Numbered from the stretch's first letter, positions 9,101-17,802 are shown. The stretch: 51,514 nt of DNA from an uncultured Gammaproteobacteria bacterium (GCA_903942465.1 CAJAPA010000147.1:1-51514), one strand, 5' to 3'. Notes: generated by a model from the letters alone, not told the origin. Numbers and translations: made by a program.

Positions 9101-9787
9101 TTACGAGCGGTAATGTGACGGCAGAACGGAAAGAATCTGATCGATGACCGAGGCGATCGGCATTGAGGTCGAGTCGATGATGATGGCATCATCGGCCGGC
9201 TTCAACGGCGCCACCGCTCGGTTCGCATCACGTTCATCACGGGCCACGATTTCGTGCAATAGGTCGTCAAGTTTAACAGAAACTCCTTTTTCCATCAACT
9301 GCTTATACCGTCTCTGGGCACGTTCCATAGGGCTGGCGGTCAGAAAGAACTTGTAGGGAGCATCGGGAAAGATGACCGTGCCCATATCGCGGCCATCAGC
9401 AACCAGCCCTGGGGCCGTCCGAAAGCTACGCTGCAGCAGGACCAAAGCTGTGCGGACCTCGGGTTGGGCGGCCAAAGCCGATGCCATGGAGCCGGCCAAT
9501 TCCGAACGGATATCGTCCGTTGCTTCTTTACCATTGACAATAATTTTAGGTTCTTCAGTGGCTTGAGTAACAAACTTAATGTCTGTTCGAGATGCGCAGG
9601 CCGCCAATTGTTCCGGCTCATCCAAGCCGATGCCTTCCCAGGCGGCGGCAATACCGACCGCCCGATACAAGGCGCCGGAATCCAAATAGGCCCATCCCAA
9701 GGCCTGAGCCACCAGCCGGCTGACCGTGCCCTTGCCGGCTCCGGCCGGGCCGTCGATGGTCACCACAGGGACTGAATTGTGCGGCAT
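9101..9787 (-). CDS. cmk: Cytidylate kinase
   Basis: A 228-residue (d)CMP kinase that phosphorylates CMP and dCMP with ATP in pyrimidine salvage and RNA turnover. The P-loop [13 protein letters not shown] is at about 11-23. The family marks [12 protein letters not shown] and [13 protein letters not shown] follow, with the mobile CMP-binding segment between them. I start at the ATG at 9785-9787, which has GGAGAG in front; an upstream in-frame GTG at 9805 is less likely. The stop codon sits inside a small CCGCT/AGCGG hairpin. It lies 31 nt after aroA and 121 nt before rpsA. Confidence 0.95.
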   Translation of the reverse strand: MPHNSVPVVTIDGPAGAGKGTVSRLVAQALGWAYLDSGALYRAVGIAAAWEGIGLDEPEQLAACASRTDIKFVTQATEEPKIIVNGKEATDDIRSELAGSMASALAAQPEVRTALVLLQRSFRTAPGLVADGRDMGTVIFPDAPYKFFLTASPMERAQRRYKQLMEKGVSVKLDDLLHEIVARDERDANRAVAPLKPADDAIIIDSTSMPIASVIDQILSVLPSHYRS

Positions 9788-9818
9788 GGGCTCTCCGGAA
9801 GGCACGGGCGCTTAGCCC

Positions 9819-11117
9819 TCATTCAAGAATCATACCCGCTGAACGCGCCAAATCGACGAATCCGGGGAAGGAAGTAGCCACATTCTCGCAATCATGGATC
9901 AGGGTTTGGCCGGATGCACATTGCGCCGCGACCGCAAAACTCATGGCGATCCGGTGGTCGTCATGGCTGTCGATGCTGGCACCGTGCAGGGCACCCCCGG
10001 TGATGGTGACGCTCTCCGGGGTTTCTTCCACCGCAACCCCCATGGCACGCAGGCCTGCCACCATGCTGGCAATCCGGTCCGATTCCTTGATCCGCAACTC
10101 GCCCAAGCCGCGGGCGTGGGTGGTGCCTTCGGCCAAAGCGGCGGCCACGAAGAATATCGGACATTCATCGATCATGTCGGGAACCAGGCTCTCGGGCAGC
10201 TCAATCGCCTTCAAGGCTGAATGAACAATGTGAAGATCGGCCACCGGCTCCCCGCCCTGCTCGCGTTCATTGAACACCTCGATCCGTCCGCCCATCAGAC
10301 GAAGGGCCTGCAGTATGCCGGTGCGGCGTGGATTGATGCCGATGTTCTCCAGCGTGATGTCGGAATCGGGAATCAGGAGCGCTGCGGTGATGAAAAAGGC
10401 CGCGGAAGAAATATCACCCGGAATCCGGATATCACCGGCCTGCAGACGGCCACCTCCCCGGATCCGTACCCGACCGGGACTGTAATCAATCGGCCAATCG
10501 AGCGACTTCAGCATCGCCTCGGTGTAATCGCGGGTCGGCCGGGGTTCGGTGATGACCGACTCACCCTCGGCATACATCGCCGCCAGCAACAAGGCGGATT
10601 TGACCTGGGCGCTGGCCACGCCGGTATCGATTTCTACTGGCCTGAGATGCTGCCCGCCATGGATATGCAAGGGCGCGTAATTGCCCTCACGTGCGGATAT
10701 CTGGCCGCCGAGCGCTTGCAGTTTACCGATGACCCGCGCCATCGGTCGCTGCGACAGGGATGCATCCCCGGTAAGGACGCTGTCAAACGCTTGGGCGCAC
10801 AAAAGGCCGGACAAGAGACGCATGCCGGTACCGGCGTTTCCACAATCGAGCGGCGAAGCACTGGCGTGTAGGCCATGCAGGCCGACGCCATGGATGACAC
10901 GGGATTGCGCATCCGGGGTTTCGATGCGGACACCGAGTTGGCTGAAAATTTGGGCCGTGGCGCGGGTGTCCTCGCCTTCCAAAAAGCCGCTGACCCGGGT
11001 AATTCCCTCGGCCAGCGCGCCAAACATGATGGCCCGGTGCGAGATCGATTTGTCGCCCGGAACCCGGAAGCTGCCTTGAAGGCCTGCTGAGCGTGCCGCC
11101 TTCCAGACCAGACTCAT
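9819..11117 (-). CDS. aroA: 3-phosphoshikimate 1-carboxyvinyltransferase (EPSP synthase), class II-like
   Basis: A 432-residue EPSP synthase that joins shikimate-3-phosphate and PEP on the way to chorismate. It shows PGDKSISHRA at 20-29, DCGNAGTGMRLL from about 91, GDASLSQRPMARV, DECPIF and DHRIAMSFAV. The motifs GNAGTGMRLL (not GNAGTAMRPL) and the closing ENVATSFPGFVDL resemble the class II enzymes more than the E. coli class I enzyme. It stands alone here rather than fused to TyrA as in pseudomonads. The ATG overlaps the hisC stop by 4 nt. Confidence 0.95.
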   Translation of the reverse strand: MSLVWKAARSAGLQGSFRVPGDKSISHRAIMFGALAEGITRVSGFLEGEDTRATAQIFSQLGVRIETPDAQSRVIHGVGLHGLHASASPLDCGNAGTGMRLLSGLLCAQAFDSVLTGDASLSQRPMARVIGKLQALGGQISAREGNYAPLHIHGGQHLRPVEIDTGVASAQVKSALLLAAMYAEGESVITEPRPTRDYTEAMLKSLDWPIDYSPGRVRIRGGGRLQAGDIRIPGDISSAAFFITAALLIPDSDITLENIGINPRRTGILQALRLMGGRIEVFNEREQGGEPVADLHIVHSALKAIELPESLVPDMIDECPIFFVAAALAEGTTHARGLGELRIKESDRIASMVAGLRAMGVAVEETPESVTITGGALHGASIDSHDDHRIAMSFAVAAQCASGQTLIHDCENVATSFPGFVDLARSAGMILE

Positions 11118-12241
11118 GCAATCACCGCCTTCAGACCCGCAAGCAGGCGTTCGTTTTCGGATCGGGTCGCAACCGTAATCCGCAGATACTCCCCCAGGCC
11201 ATATCCAGCCATCGGACGAACGATGGCGCCGCGTTCGAACAACGCATTTTCAATGGCAGGCGTTTCCGGACCGAAATGGGCCAACAGAAAATTGGTCTGC
11301 GAAGGAAGGACCTGCACACCCATGGACCGCACCGCTGCTGCCAGCCACTCGCGCTCCTCCTGTGTCCGTGTAACCACGTCCTGCAGGTGGGTTGCATCTG
11401 CAAGGGCTGCTTGCGCCGCAACCAGGCCCAGGCCATTGACATTGAATGATTCCCTGATGGGCTCCAATAATGCCAACAAGGACGGCTCGGCAACGAGATA
11501 ACCGACACGAAGTCCGGCCAAGCCATACGCTTTGGAAAAAGTCCGGGCCACGATCAGGTTCGGAAAGCGCACACGAAGATCCAAGGCGCTGCTCAGCGCC
11601 GGATCGGAGACATACTCGATATAGGCTTCATCGACCAGTACCAGCACTTCAGGCGGCACGCGGGTCAGAAAATCGATCATCTGCAGGCTGCCAAACCAGG
11701 TTCCGGTCGGATTATTCGGATTGGCGAAGCAGATCAGTTTGGTCCGTGGCGTGATTGCCGCAGCCAAAGCGTCGAGATCATGGCCAAGCGGCATGTCGTG
11801 GTCTGCCGGAAACGCATCGGTGAAGACCAACTGTGCGCCGACGGCTTTGGCGGCGATGGGATACACCGCAAAACAATAGCGGCTCAGCAGCACCTCATCG
11901 TTTTGACCGATGAATGCCTGCGCCAGCTGCATCAACAGCTCATGCGAACCGTTGCCGAGCATGATGTGCTGCTCGCCAACACCATGTTTGCTGGCGATGG
12001 CCTGCTTCAAGGCCTTTCCGGCAGGATCGGGATAGCGGTGCAGATACGCCAACTCGGCATGGATTGCCGCCAACACCCTAGGCGACGGACCGAATGGATT
12101 TTCGTTGGAACCCAGCTCGAGCAAGCCGCCGGCATCGGCGAAGCGGCGGCGCAATGACGGAATATCATGGCCGGGATCATAGGCTGCGAGCGTCCGGATT
12201 GCCGGATTGGCCAATGCCTTGAAATCGGGAACGGCGGGCAT
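11114..12241 (-). CDS. hisC: Histidinol-phosphate/aromatic aminotransferase
   Basis: A 375-residue PLP enzyme of the HisC family: LELGSNENPFGPSP near the N-terminus, FANPNNPTGTWF, VDEAYIEYV and the PLP-lysine segment RTFSKAYGLAGLRVGY. Known members convert imidazole-acetol phosphate to histidinol phosphate, and many also transaminate phenylpyruvate, hydroxyphenylpyruvate or arogenate. Because it sits between pheA and aroA, not in a his operon, the aromatic role is more likely here (inference). The gap to pheA is 2 nt and it overlaps aroA by 4 nt, so expression is tightly coupled. Confidence 0.9.
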   Translation of the reverse strand: MPAVPDFKALANPAIRTLAAYDPGHDIPSLRRRFADAGGLLELGSNENPFGPSPRVLAAIHAELAYLHRYPDPAGKALKQAIASKHGVGEQHIMLGNGSHELLMQLAQAFIGQNDEVLLSRYCFAVYPIAAKAVGAQLVFTDAFPADHDMPLGHDLDALAAAITPRTKLICFANPNNPTGTWFGSLQMIDFLTRVPPEVLVLVDEAYIEYVSDPALSSALDLRVRFPNLIVARTFSKAYGLAGLRVGYLVAEPSLLALLEPIRESFNVNGLGLVAAQAALADATHLQDVVTRTQEEREWLAAAVRSMGVQVLPSQTNFLLAHFGPETPAIENALFERGAIVRPMAGYGLGEYLRITVATRSENERLLAGLKAVIA

Positions 12242-12243
12242 GC

Positions 12244-13398
12244 TTAAATCAACGCGACCGGATACGATCCCAGCACCACCACATCGGAGGCGTATTCACC
12301 GAGTTCGGACATGGCCTCGGCGACGTTGTCGTCTTCGACATGGCCACTGACATCAATGAAGAACACGTACTGCCAGCGCCCGCTATGGGCCGGCCGCGAT
12401 TCAATGCGATTCATGCTGACGCCATGCTTGGCGAACGGGCTCAAGACACTGTAGAGCGCGCCGGGCTGGTCGCGCACGAATACCAGCAGCGAGGTGCGGT
12501 CGTGCCCGGACGGCGAGAAGAACTCCCGGCCGATGACCAGAAAACGCGTAGTGTTGTCCTGCCGGTCTTCAATCGGTCCGGCAAGCACTTTCAGACCGTA
12601 GACATGGCCGGCGGTTTCGCCGGCGATGGCGGCGGCATCATCGGCGATGCGTGCGCGGCGGGCAGCTTCGGCATTGCTGGATACCGCGATTTTTTCGGCA
12701 TGCGGCAGGTTGGCACGTAGCCATGCCTTGCACTGCGCCAGCGACTGCGGGTGCGAATACACCCGTTCGACATCTTCGAGCCGTCCGGTGCGGGACAGCA
12801 GGTGCTGATGCACGCGCAGCTCTACTTCGCCGCAGATCCGGAGCTTGGAGGTCAGGAACATATCGAGCGTCGACTGGATGGTGCCCTGCCCTGAATTTTC
12901 GACCGGAACCACACCGAAATCGGCATTGCCGCTCTCGATTTCCTGGAAAACCTCCTCGATGCTGGCCAAAGGCAGCGAGCGTGCGGAATGCCCGAAATGC
13001 TTGTGCAGGGCCTGCTGGGAAAAGGTGCCCTCCGGACCGAGAAAGCCGACTTTGAGCGGCTCCTGCTGGGCCAGGCAGGCCGACATGATTTCGCGGAACA
13101 GACGCAGCAGCACTTCATTGCTCAGCGGCCCCTGATTTCGGTCAAGCACGCGCCGGAGAATCTGCGATTCGCGTTCAGGCCGGTAGTATTCCACGGCCGC
13201 TTTCAGCTCGCCCTTGGCCGCGCGGACCTTGGACGCCCAGGTCGCACGCTGGGTGATCAGCTCCTGGATCTGACGGTCGATGCCGTCAATCTGCGCGCGG
13301 ACTTCCTGCAGTTTCTGCGGATTGGCCGCCATGCGTTTGGTGGCAGACTTGGCTGCTGCTTTTTTCTTCGCCGGCGGTTTTCGGGTAGGTTCAGCCAT
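12244..13398 (-). CDS. pheA: Bifunctional chorismate mutase/prephenate dehydratase with Lys-Ala-rich N-terminal tail
   Basis: A 384-residue P-protein. A chorismate mutase domain spans about 25-110 (KLQEVRAQIDGIDRQIQELI), a prephenate dehydratase domain about 115-290 (KVGFLGPEGTFSQQALHKH, VPVENSGQGTI), and an ACT regulatory domain about 300-380 with PGALYSVL and the phenylalanine-binding IESRP. It makes phenylpyruvate from chorismate and is probably inhibited by phenylalanine. I start at the ATG at 13396-13398, inside the end of serC (8-nt overlap). This adds a basic tail (KPPAKKKAAAKSATKR) ahead of the enzyme. A later start at 13332 would remove the tail; neither has a clear ribosome site, so coupling to serC is likely. 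Confidence 0.93.
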   Translation of the reverse strand: MAEPTRKPPAKKKAAAKSATKRMAANPQKLQEVRAQIDGIDRQIQELITQRATWASKVRAAKGELKAAVEYYRPERESQILRRVLDRNQGPLSNEVLLRLFREIMSACLAQQEPLKVGFLGPEGTFSQQALHKHFGHSARSLPLASIEEVFQEIESGNADFGVVPVENSGQGTIQSTLDMFLTSKLRICGEVELRVHQHLLSRTGRLEDVERVYSHPQSLAQCKAWLRANLPHAEKIAVSSNAEAARRARIADDAAAIAGETAGHVYGLKVLAGPIEDRQDNTTRFLVIGREFFSPSGHDRTSLLVFVRDQPGALYSVLSPFAKHGVSMNRIESRPAHSGRWQYVFFIDVSGHVEDDNVAEAMSELGEYASDVVVLGSYPVALI

Positions 13399-14476
13399 GG
13401 CGCACCGCGAAATCACGCATGAAATCGGCCAAAGCCTGCACCCCGGACAAGGGCATGGCATTGTAGATGGAGGCGCGCATGCCGCCGAGGGCGCGGTGGC
13501 CTTTAAGTCCCATCAATCCGGCAGTTTCGGATTCTTTCAGAAACGCCTTGTCCAGGACCTCGTCCTTCAGCATGAAGGGGACGTTCATGGTCGAGCGTGC
13601 GGATACCGCGACTTCGTTCCGGTAAAAGCCGCCGGAGCCATCGATCGTCCGGTACAGCAATGCGGCTTTTTCGGCATTGCGGCGCGCGAAGGCTTCGGTG
13701 CCACCTTCGGCAATCATCCATTTGAGCACCAGGCCGACCACATACCAGGGGAATGTCGGCGGGGTATTGAACATGGAATCGTTCTTGACCTGGTTCTGCC
13801 ATTCGAAAATCGGCGGCAGATTGCGTTCGTGGCGGCCGAGCAGGTCCTTCCGGATGACGGCAATGGTGATGCCGGCAGGGCCGAGATTCTTCTGGGCGCC
13901 GGCATAAATCATGCCAAAACGGTTGACATCGACCGGGCGGGCCAGAAAGTTGGAGGAGAAATCCGCGACCAGAGGCACGTCGCCCACATCCGGAATGTCC
14001 GCGAATTCCACGCCATGAATGGTTTCGTTCGAGGTGTAATGGAAATAAGCGGCATTGCCTGCGCGTTGCCATGAATCATTGCCCGGGATGCTACGGTAAG
14101 CATTGGCCTTGTCGCTGGCGACTACATGCGTGTTCAGGGATGCCTTGGCGTTTTCGATAGCCTTCTCGCCCCAATGGCCGGTCAGCAGGTATTCGCCGGT
14201 CTGGTCGGCACGCGCCAGATTCATCGGCAACAGTGCCGACACCGTGGTGGCCCCGCCCTGCAGAAACAGAACGGCATAGTCGTCACTGACGCCGAGCAGG
14301 TGGCGGAGATCGGCCTCGGCTTGGGCGGCGCAGTCGATGAAGGCCTTGCCACGGTGGCTCACTTCCATCACCGAGGCACGCTCGCCCTGCCACTCCAGCA
14401 GTTCCTCCTGGACCTGGACGAGAACGGATTCGGGCAAAGTGGCCGGACCGGCACTGAAATTGAACGCGCGCGACAT
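13391..14476 (-). CDS. serC: Phosphoserine aminotransferase
   Basis: A 361-residue PLP enzyme of serine (and pyridoxal) biosynthesis, converting 3-phosphohydroxypyruvate and glutamate to phosphoserine. It begins RAFNFSAGPATLPESVL, has FLQGGATTVSALLPMNL, the PLP-lysine segment YAGAQKNLGPAG, and ends with GHRALGGMRASIYNAM; all are family marks and the length is normal. AAGGAG precedes the ATG. It is the promoter-proximal gene of the serC-pheA-hisC-aroA-cmk-rpsA row, a grouping known in several gammaproteobacteria. Confidence 0.96.
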   Translation of the reverse strand: MSRAFNFSAGPATLPESVLVQVQEELLEWQGERASVMEVSHRGKAFIDCAAQAEADLRHLLGVSDDYAVLFLQGGATTVSALLPMNLARADQTGEYLLTGHWGEKAIENAKASLNTHVVASDKANAYRSIPGNDSWQRAGNAAYFHYTSNETIHGVEFADIPDVGDVPLVADFSSNFLARPVDVNRFGMIYAGAQKNLGPAGITIAVIRKDLLGRHERNLPPIFEWQNQVKNDSMFNTPPTFPWYVVGLVLKWMIAEGGTEAFARRNAEKAALLYRTIDGSGGFYRNEVAVSARSTMNVPFMLKDEVLDKAFLKESETAGLMGLKGHRALGGMRASIYNAMPLSGVQALADFMRDFAVRHG

Positions 14477-14555
14477 AAAAACTCCTTGGAATATGCGTTC
14501 TAGCCTAGCATGCAGCGCTTGGGCAGCGAAACCCGTTATGGAAATTTCCGCGCGA

Positions 14556-15359
14556 TTACGGCGAAAAACTGAGCAGAATGATGAAAAAACCGGAAATGGC
14601 GACGGCCACGGCCAGCAGAATCCATTGCGCCGGACTGAAAATACGCCTTGCCGGATCGGCCGGCATGGTGTCTTTGGCGTTGACGGGTTGAATCGACTCT
14701 GTCATTTCCGGTTCTGTCTGCGTTGCGGTTTCGCCGGTCGGCGCCTCGAATCGGTAGCGATGCTGCTCGATGCTGATGTGTGCTCCCGGTTGCAGAACGG
14801 CCTCTTCGCAAACCCACCCATCAACGCGCATCTCCAGCACCGGACTGAGATTTTTGACGAAAATATCATTGCCCTGACGCTGAAGCAGGATCTGGCGCTC
14901 GGCAAGCGCGGTATCGTCGATACGGACCTCGGACAGATCGGAACGTCCGATGCACAGGCTGTTGACCAGCACATGGCCCCGTCCTGCCTCGGCCCCGCTC
15001 AGCGCCCTCAAAAGTACCCGCCCGGAGAAATTGATCGGCTGCGACGCGGGTCTTCGCGCGGCATCAGGCTTACTGGCCGAGCTCAGCCGCAAGGCGCAGC
15101 TTCCCAAATGCAGCTCGCTGCCCGGAGCCAACAGGGCGCCGCGTACGATGCGGCGGCCATTGACGTGCACGGCCGCAGTCTCATCGGCAGCCGGCTCAAT
15201 CCACAACACACCGGCGGCATCGGGGATCAAACGCGCATGCAGGGGGGCCACGCCAGGCTGTGCCAGATAGATCTCCGAAGCCGGGTCCGAACCGATGCGA
15301 AGCGGTGATTCGCCGATTGCCGCTGCAGGTTGTCCGGGAATGTGAAGTAGCCAGTGCAT
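14556..15359 (-). CDS. Membrane-anchored protein with two degenerate FHA domains
   Basis: A 267-residue protein with two forkhead-associated-like domains (about 15-95 and 110-205), a linker rich in Glu, Thr and Pro, and one C-terminal membrane helix (about 243-263, QWILLAVAVAISGFFIIL). Most of the protein should therefore be cytoplasmic, held by a tail anchor. FHA domains normally read phosphothreonine. The first domain keeps the His (PLHARL) and Asn-Gly (VNGRR) but reads RIGSDP where GR is expected. The second keeps GRSD but lacks the SxxH histidine and has DG for NG. Binding may be weak or need both halves. It lies upstream of serC and diverges from the PHA-system gene. Confidence 0.75.
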   Translation of the reverse strand: MHWLLHIPGQPAAAIGESPLRIGSDPASEIYLAQPGVAPLHARLIPDAAGVLWIEPAADETAAVHVNGRRIVRGALLAPGSELHLGSCALRLSSASKPDAARRPASQPINFSGRVLLRALSGAEAGRGHVLVNSLCIGRSDLSEVRIDDTALAERQILLQRQGNDIFVKNLSPVLEMRVDGWVCEEAVLQPGAHISIEQHRYRFEAPTGETATQTEPEMTESIQPVNAKDTMPADPARRIFSPAQWILLAVAVAISGFFIILLSFSP

Positions 15360-15451
15360 AGAAGCGCCTTTTTTGAAAATTTACCATATCCGGCCTGACA
15401 AACCGAGCATTTCATTGTATTTTCTAGGCTTCGCAAGTTAACGGATGCACC

Positions 15452-15727
15452 ATGGCCGCGATCGACATCAAACGTACACACAGCCTTGAAATCGCCAAGG
15501 CCAAGAAGAAGGTCCAGAAAGTCGCCGACCACATCGCGGAGAAATTCGATGTCGAATGCGCGTGGGATGGCAACATGTTGAATTTCAGCCGTTCGGGCGT
15601 TGACGGCCATATCAAGGTGAATCCGAAGTCAATTCACGTCTTTGCCGACCTTGGATTCTTCCTGTCGGCGCTGAGAGGACCCATCGAAAGCGAGATCGAA
15701 CGCTACCTGGACGAAGAATTCAGCTGA
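15452..15727 (+). CDS. Polyhydroxyalkanoic acid system small protein
   Basis: A 91-residue protein matching the small PHA-system family: AIDIKRTHSLEIAKAKKKVQ at the start, GNMLNFSRSGVDGHIKVN in the middle and a closing SEIERYLDEEFS. The family is found near PHA synthase and phasin genes; its biochemical role is not established. A basic N-terminal helix followed by a predicted beta-rich part is visible. Its 3' end overlaps the convergent unknown gene by 8 nt. No PHA synthase gene is within the window. Confidence 0.8.
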   Translation: MAAIDIKRTHSLEIAKAKKKVQKVADHIAEKFDVECAWDGNMLNFSRSGVDGHIKVNPKSIHVFADLGFFLSALRGPIESEIERYLDEEFS

Positions 15728-16442
15728 ATGGCGGCGTGAACGGATCGGGGTTGCCGGCTGCAAGGCGATCGGCGATGCAGGTTTCCTGACGGTGGATTTC
15801 ATCCAGGAAACCATCGGCGCCAGCGAGATGGTTGAATGCCCCGAAACCCCGTTCAAGAAAACTCTGCAGATGCTGCAAACCGAGCATGCGTGCCGGCAGG
15901 CGCGAGGCCGCCAGCAGCTTGGATATGCCGTGCTTCTGTACGACTGCGTCCAAGCGTGAACCGACATCCATGACCAGATCGATCTGGCGCCGGCGCAGGC
16001 GGCGCAGGCCCACGCTGCGGTAAGCCCTCTGGTAAAGCTCGGCGTCCAAAGACGCGGGCTTTCTGCCTGTTTGATGCAGCTCCCTGGCCATGCGCATGTC
16101 GATGGCGTGGCTGAGAACGGACAATTCGATGGCATCCACTGCGGCCGTCAACAGGTTTTCGGGGAGCAGCCGTGTCATTTTCGGGAGGATTTTGGCCGCT
16201 TCCTCGTCACGTTTCATGAAATCGGCATCGCCGTAGAGATCGGACAGGAAAAAGGCGGCGGCCGGCTGTTTGCGCGCATCATCCATGAAGTGGGCAAAAC
16301 TTGCAGCGAGACGCTTCGCCTGCCATGCGCGCAGGACCGGCAACCACTTTGCGAGCACAACATCCTGTTTTTCCAACAGATGCGCCTGTTTCTGCCAACG
16401 TAGGCGCCGCGCCAGACGGTTTTGCAGCTCATTGACCGCCAT
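15720..16442 (-). CDS. Unrecognised alpha-helical protein with FFLSDLYGDADF motif
   Basis: A 240-residue soluble, Arg/Leu-rich protein with no signal peptide. The most striking segment is FFLSDLYGDADFMKRDEEA at about 68-86, followed by helical stretches with SVLSHAIDMRMARELH and GLRRLRRRQIDLVMDVG. It recalls an uncharacterised FFL-x-D-x-YG-x-x-D family I have seen beside lipase and PHA genes, but I cannot give a function. The start is taken as the ATG at 16440-16442; a GTG four codons upstream is possible. It is convergent with the PHA-system gene (8-nt overlap) and divergent from the patatin gene, sharing a palindromic promoter region. Confidence 0.7.
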   Translation of the reverse strand: MAVNELQNRLARRLRWQKQAHLLEKQDVVLAKWLPVLRAWQAKRLAASFAHFMDDARKQPAAAFFLSDLYGDADFMKRDEEAAKILPKMTRLLPENLLTAAVDAIELSVLSHAIDMRMARELHQTGRKPASLDAELYQRAYRSVGLRRLRRRQIDLVMDVGSRLDAVVQKHGISKLLAASRLPARMLGLQHLQSFLERGFGAFNHLAGADGFLDEIHRQETCIADRLAAGNPDPFTPPFS

Positions 16443-16461
16443 GTGTGGACACACCCGATGA

Positions 16462-16490
16462 TTGGATTGGGGCTATTTTAGCCTTACAAT
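16462..16490 (+). promoter_or_regulatory. Promoter of the patatin gene with an embedded palindrome
   Basis: TTGGAT at 16462-16467 and TACAAT at 16485-16490 are separated by 17 nt, 30 nt before the ATG. The spacer contains a 13-nt palindrome, GGCTA-TTT-TAGCC, at 16471-16483, in the position of a repressor operator. Confidence 0.6.
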
Positions 16491-16505
16491 GAAATCCACC
16501 GTCAA
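16475..16505 (-). promoter_or_regulatory. Divergent promoter of the FFLSDLYG gene
   Basis: On the minus strand, TTGACG (16500-16505) and TAAAAT (16475-16480) are separated by 19 nt, longer than ideal. The -10 lies inside the palindrome at 16471-16483, so one protein bound there could control both directions. Confidence 0.4.
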
Positions 16506-16519
16506 ATCACGGCCATTTC

Positions 16520-17749
16520 ATGCTCGTATTGCAAGCCGCCAGTCAGCCCTCCAAACACCAAGGCAAAATCGGTCTCGCCATTGCCGGCGGCGGCCCCATC
16601 GGCGGCATGTATGAGCTCGGTGCCCTGCGGGCGCTGGAAGTGGCCATCGATGGGCTGGACCTCAACCGTCTCGATGTCTATGTCGGCGTCAGCTCCGGGG
16701 CATTCCTCGCCGCCGGACTGGTGAATCGCCTCAGCACGGCGGAAATCTGCCAGATCTTCATCACCAACGATCACCCCGAAATCCATTTTTCCCCGCGCAT
16801 GTTCCTGAAGCCGGCTTTCATGGAGTTCGGCAAACGCGTTTCGGCCCTGCCCGGGCTTGCCGTGGATTGGTGGAAGAGCCTGATTACCGACCCGAGCGGC
16901 TCACAGCTCGGCGAACTGACCTCGCGCTTCACCGGCGCGGTTCCGACCGGTCTTTTTGATAACGCGCCGATCGAAAAATTCCTGAAAAACATCTTCACCG
17001 GCCCCGGCCGCAGTAATGATTTCCGGAAACTGGAACGGCCGCTGTATGTAGTTGCCGTCGATCTCGACCAGGGCAAGGCGGTCCGATTCGGCAGCAAGGA
17101 CTGGGATTCGGTGCCGATTTCGCAGGCCGTACAGGCCAGCGCCGCACTGCCGGGCCTTTACCCACCTGTCGACATCAACGGTCATCATTTCGTGGATGGT
17201 GCCCTGCGTCGCACCATGCATGCCTCGGTCGTGCTCGATCACGGCATCGACCTGATGATTGGCATCAATCCATTCGTGCCGTTCAATGCCAAGAACCGCC
17301 CCAAGGGCAAACAGGCTGCAGTCAAGCTCGCCGATGGCGGACTGCCGATGGTGCTTTCGCAGACGTTCCGCACCCTGTTGCAGTCCCGCATGCAGGTCGG
17401 CTTGGAAAAATACGCCCGTCAATATCCGGAAACCGATCAATTAGTACTTGAACCGAATGAAGACGATGCCGAAATGTTCTTCACCAACGTCTTCAGTTAT
17501 TCCTCGCGGCATCGCGTGTGCGAACATGCGTTCCAAAGTACCCTGCGCGATCTGAAATCGCGGGCCGCACAGCTGGCTCCGCTCCTCGCCAAGCATGGCC
17601 TGACGCTGAACATGTCGGTTCTGGAAAATCCGGAGATCACCCTGCTCGACGGCATCGTCCCGGTCTACCGCCGGACGGCGGCGACCGCGCAACTCTGGCA
17701 TAACCTCGACGATATCGAATACGGACTGCGCCAGCGCAAGACCCGCTGA
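16520..17749 (+). CDS. Patatin-like phospholipase/lipid hydrolase
   Basis: A 409-residue protein with the patatin Ser-Asp dyad: glycine-rich oxyanion loop GGGPIG at 23-28, nucleophile elbow GVSSG with S58, and DGA with D226 (FVDGALRRTMHAS). It should hydrolyse acyl esters such as phospholipids, neutral lipids or polyester. There is no signal peptide, so it acts in the cytoplasm. The C-terminal 150 residues extend beyond the patatin core and resemble other long bacterial patatins. It sits between PHA-system and phasin genes, so a granule-surface lipase or depolymerase role is plausible but not shown. Confidence 0.85.
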   Translation: MLVLQAASQPSKHQGKIGLAIAGGGPIGGMYELGALRALEVAIDGLDLNRLDVYVGVSSGAFLAAGLVNRLSTAEICQIFITNDHPEIHFSPRMFLKPAFMEFGKRVSALPGLAVDWWKSLITDPSGSQLGELTSRFTGAVPTGLFDNAPIEKFLKNIFTGPGRSNDFRKLERPLYVVAVDLDQGKAVRFGSKDWDSVPISQAVQASAALPGLYPPVDINGHHFVDGALRRTMHASVVLDHGIDLMIGINPFVPFNAKNRPKGKQAAVKLADGGLPMVLSQTFRTLLQSRMQVGLEKYARQYPETDQLVLEPNEDDAEMFFTNVFSYSSRHRVCEHAFQSTLRDLKSRAAQLAPLLAKHGLTLNMSVLENPEITLLDGIVPVYRRTAATAQLWHNLDDIEYGLRQRKTR

Positions 17750-17802
17750 AGTCGTTGCCGGAAGCCCTTGATTTCTGGTGTGTTTGCTCTAGACATACCC
17801 CT

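Noticed and set aside
8980-9192. N-terminal extension of S1
   Set aside because: Non-homologous residues in a hairpin-rich leader; the ATG at 8979 gives the family start and length.
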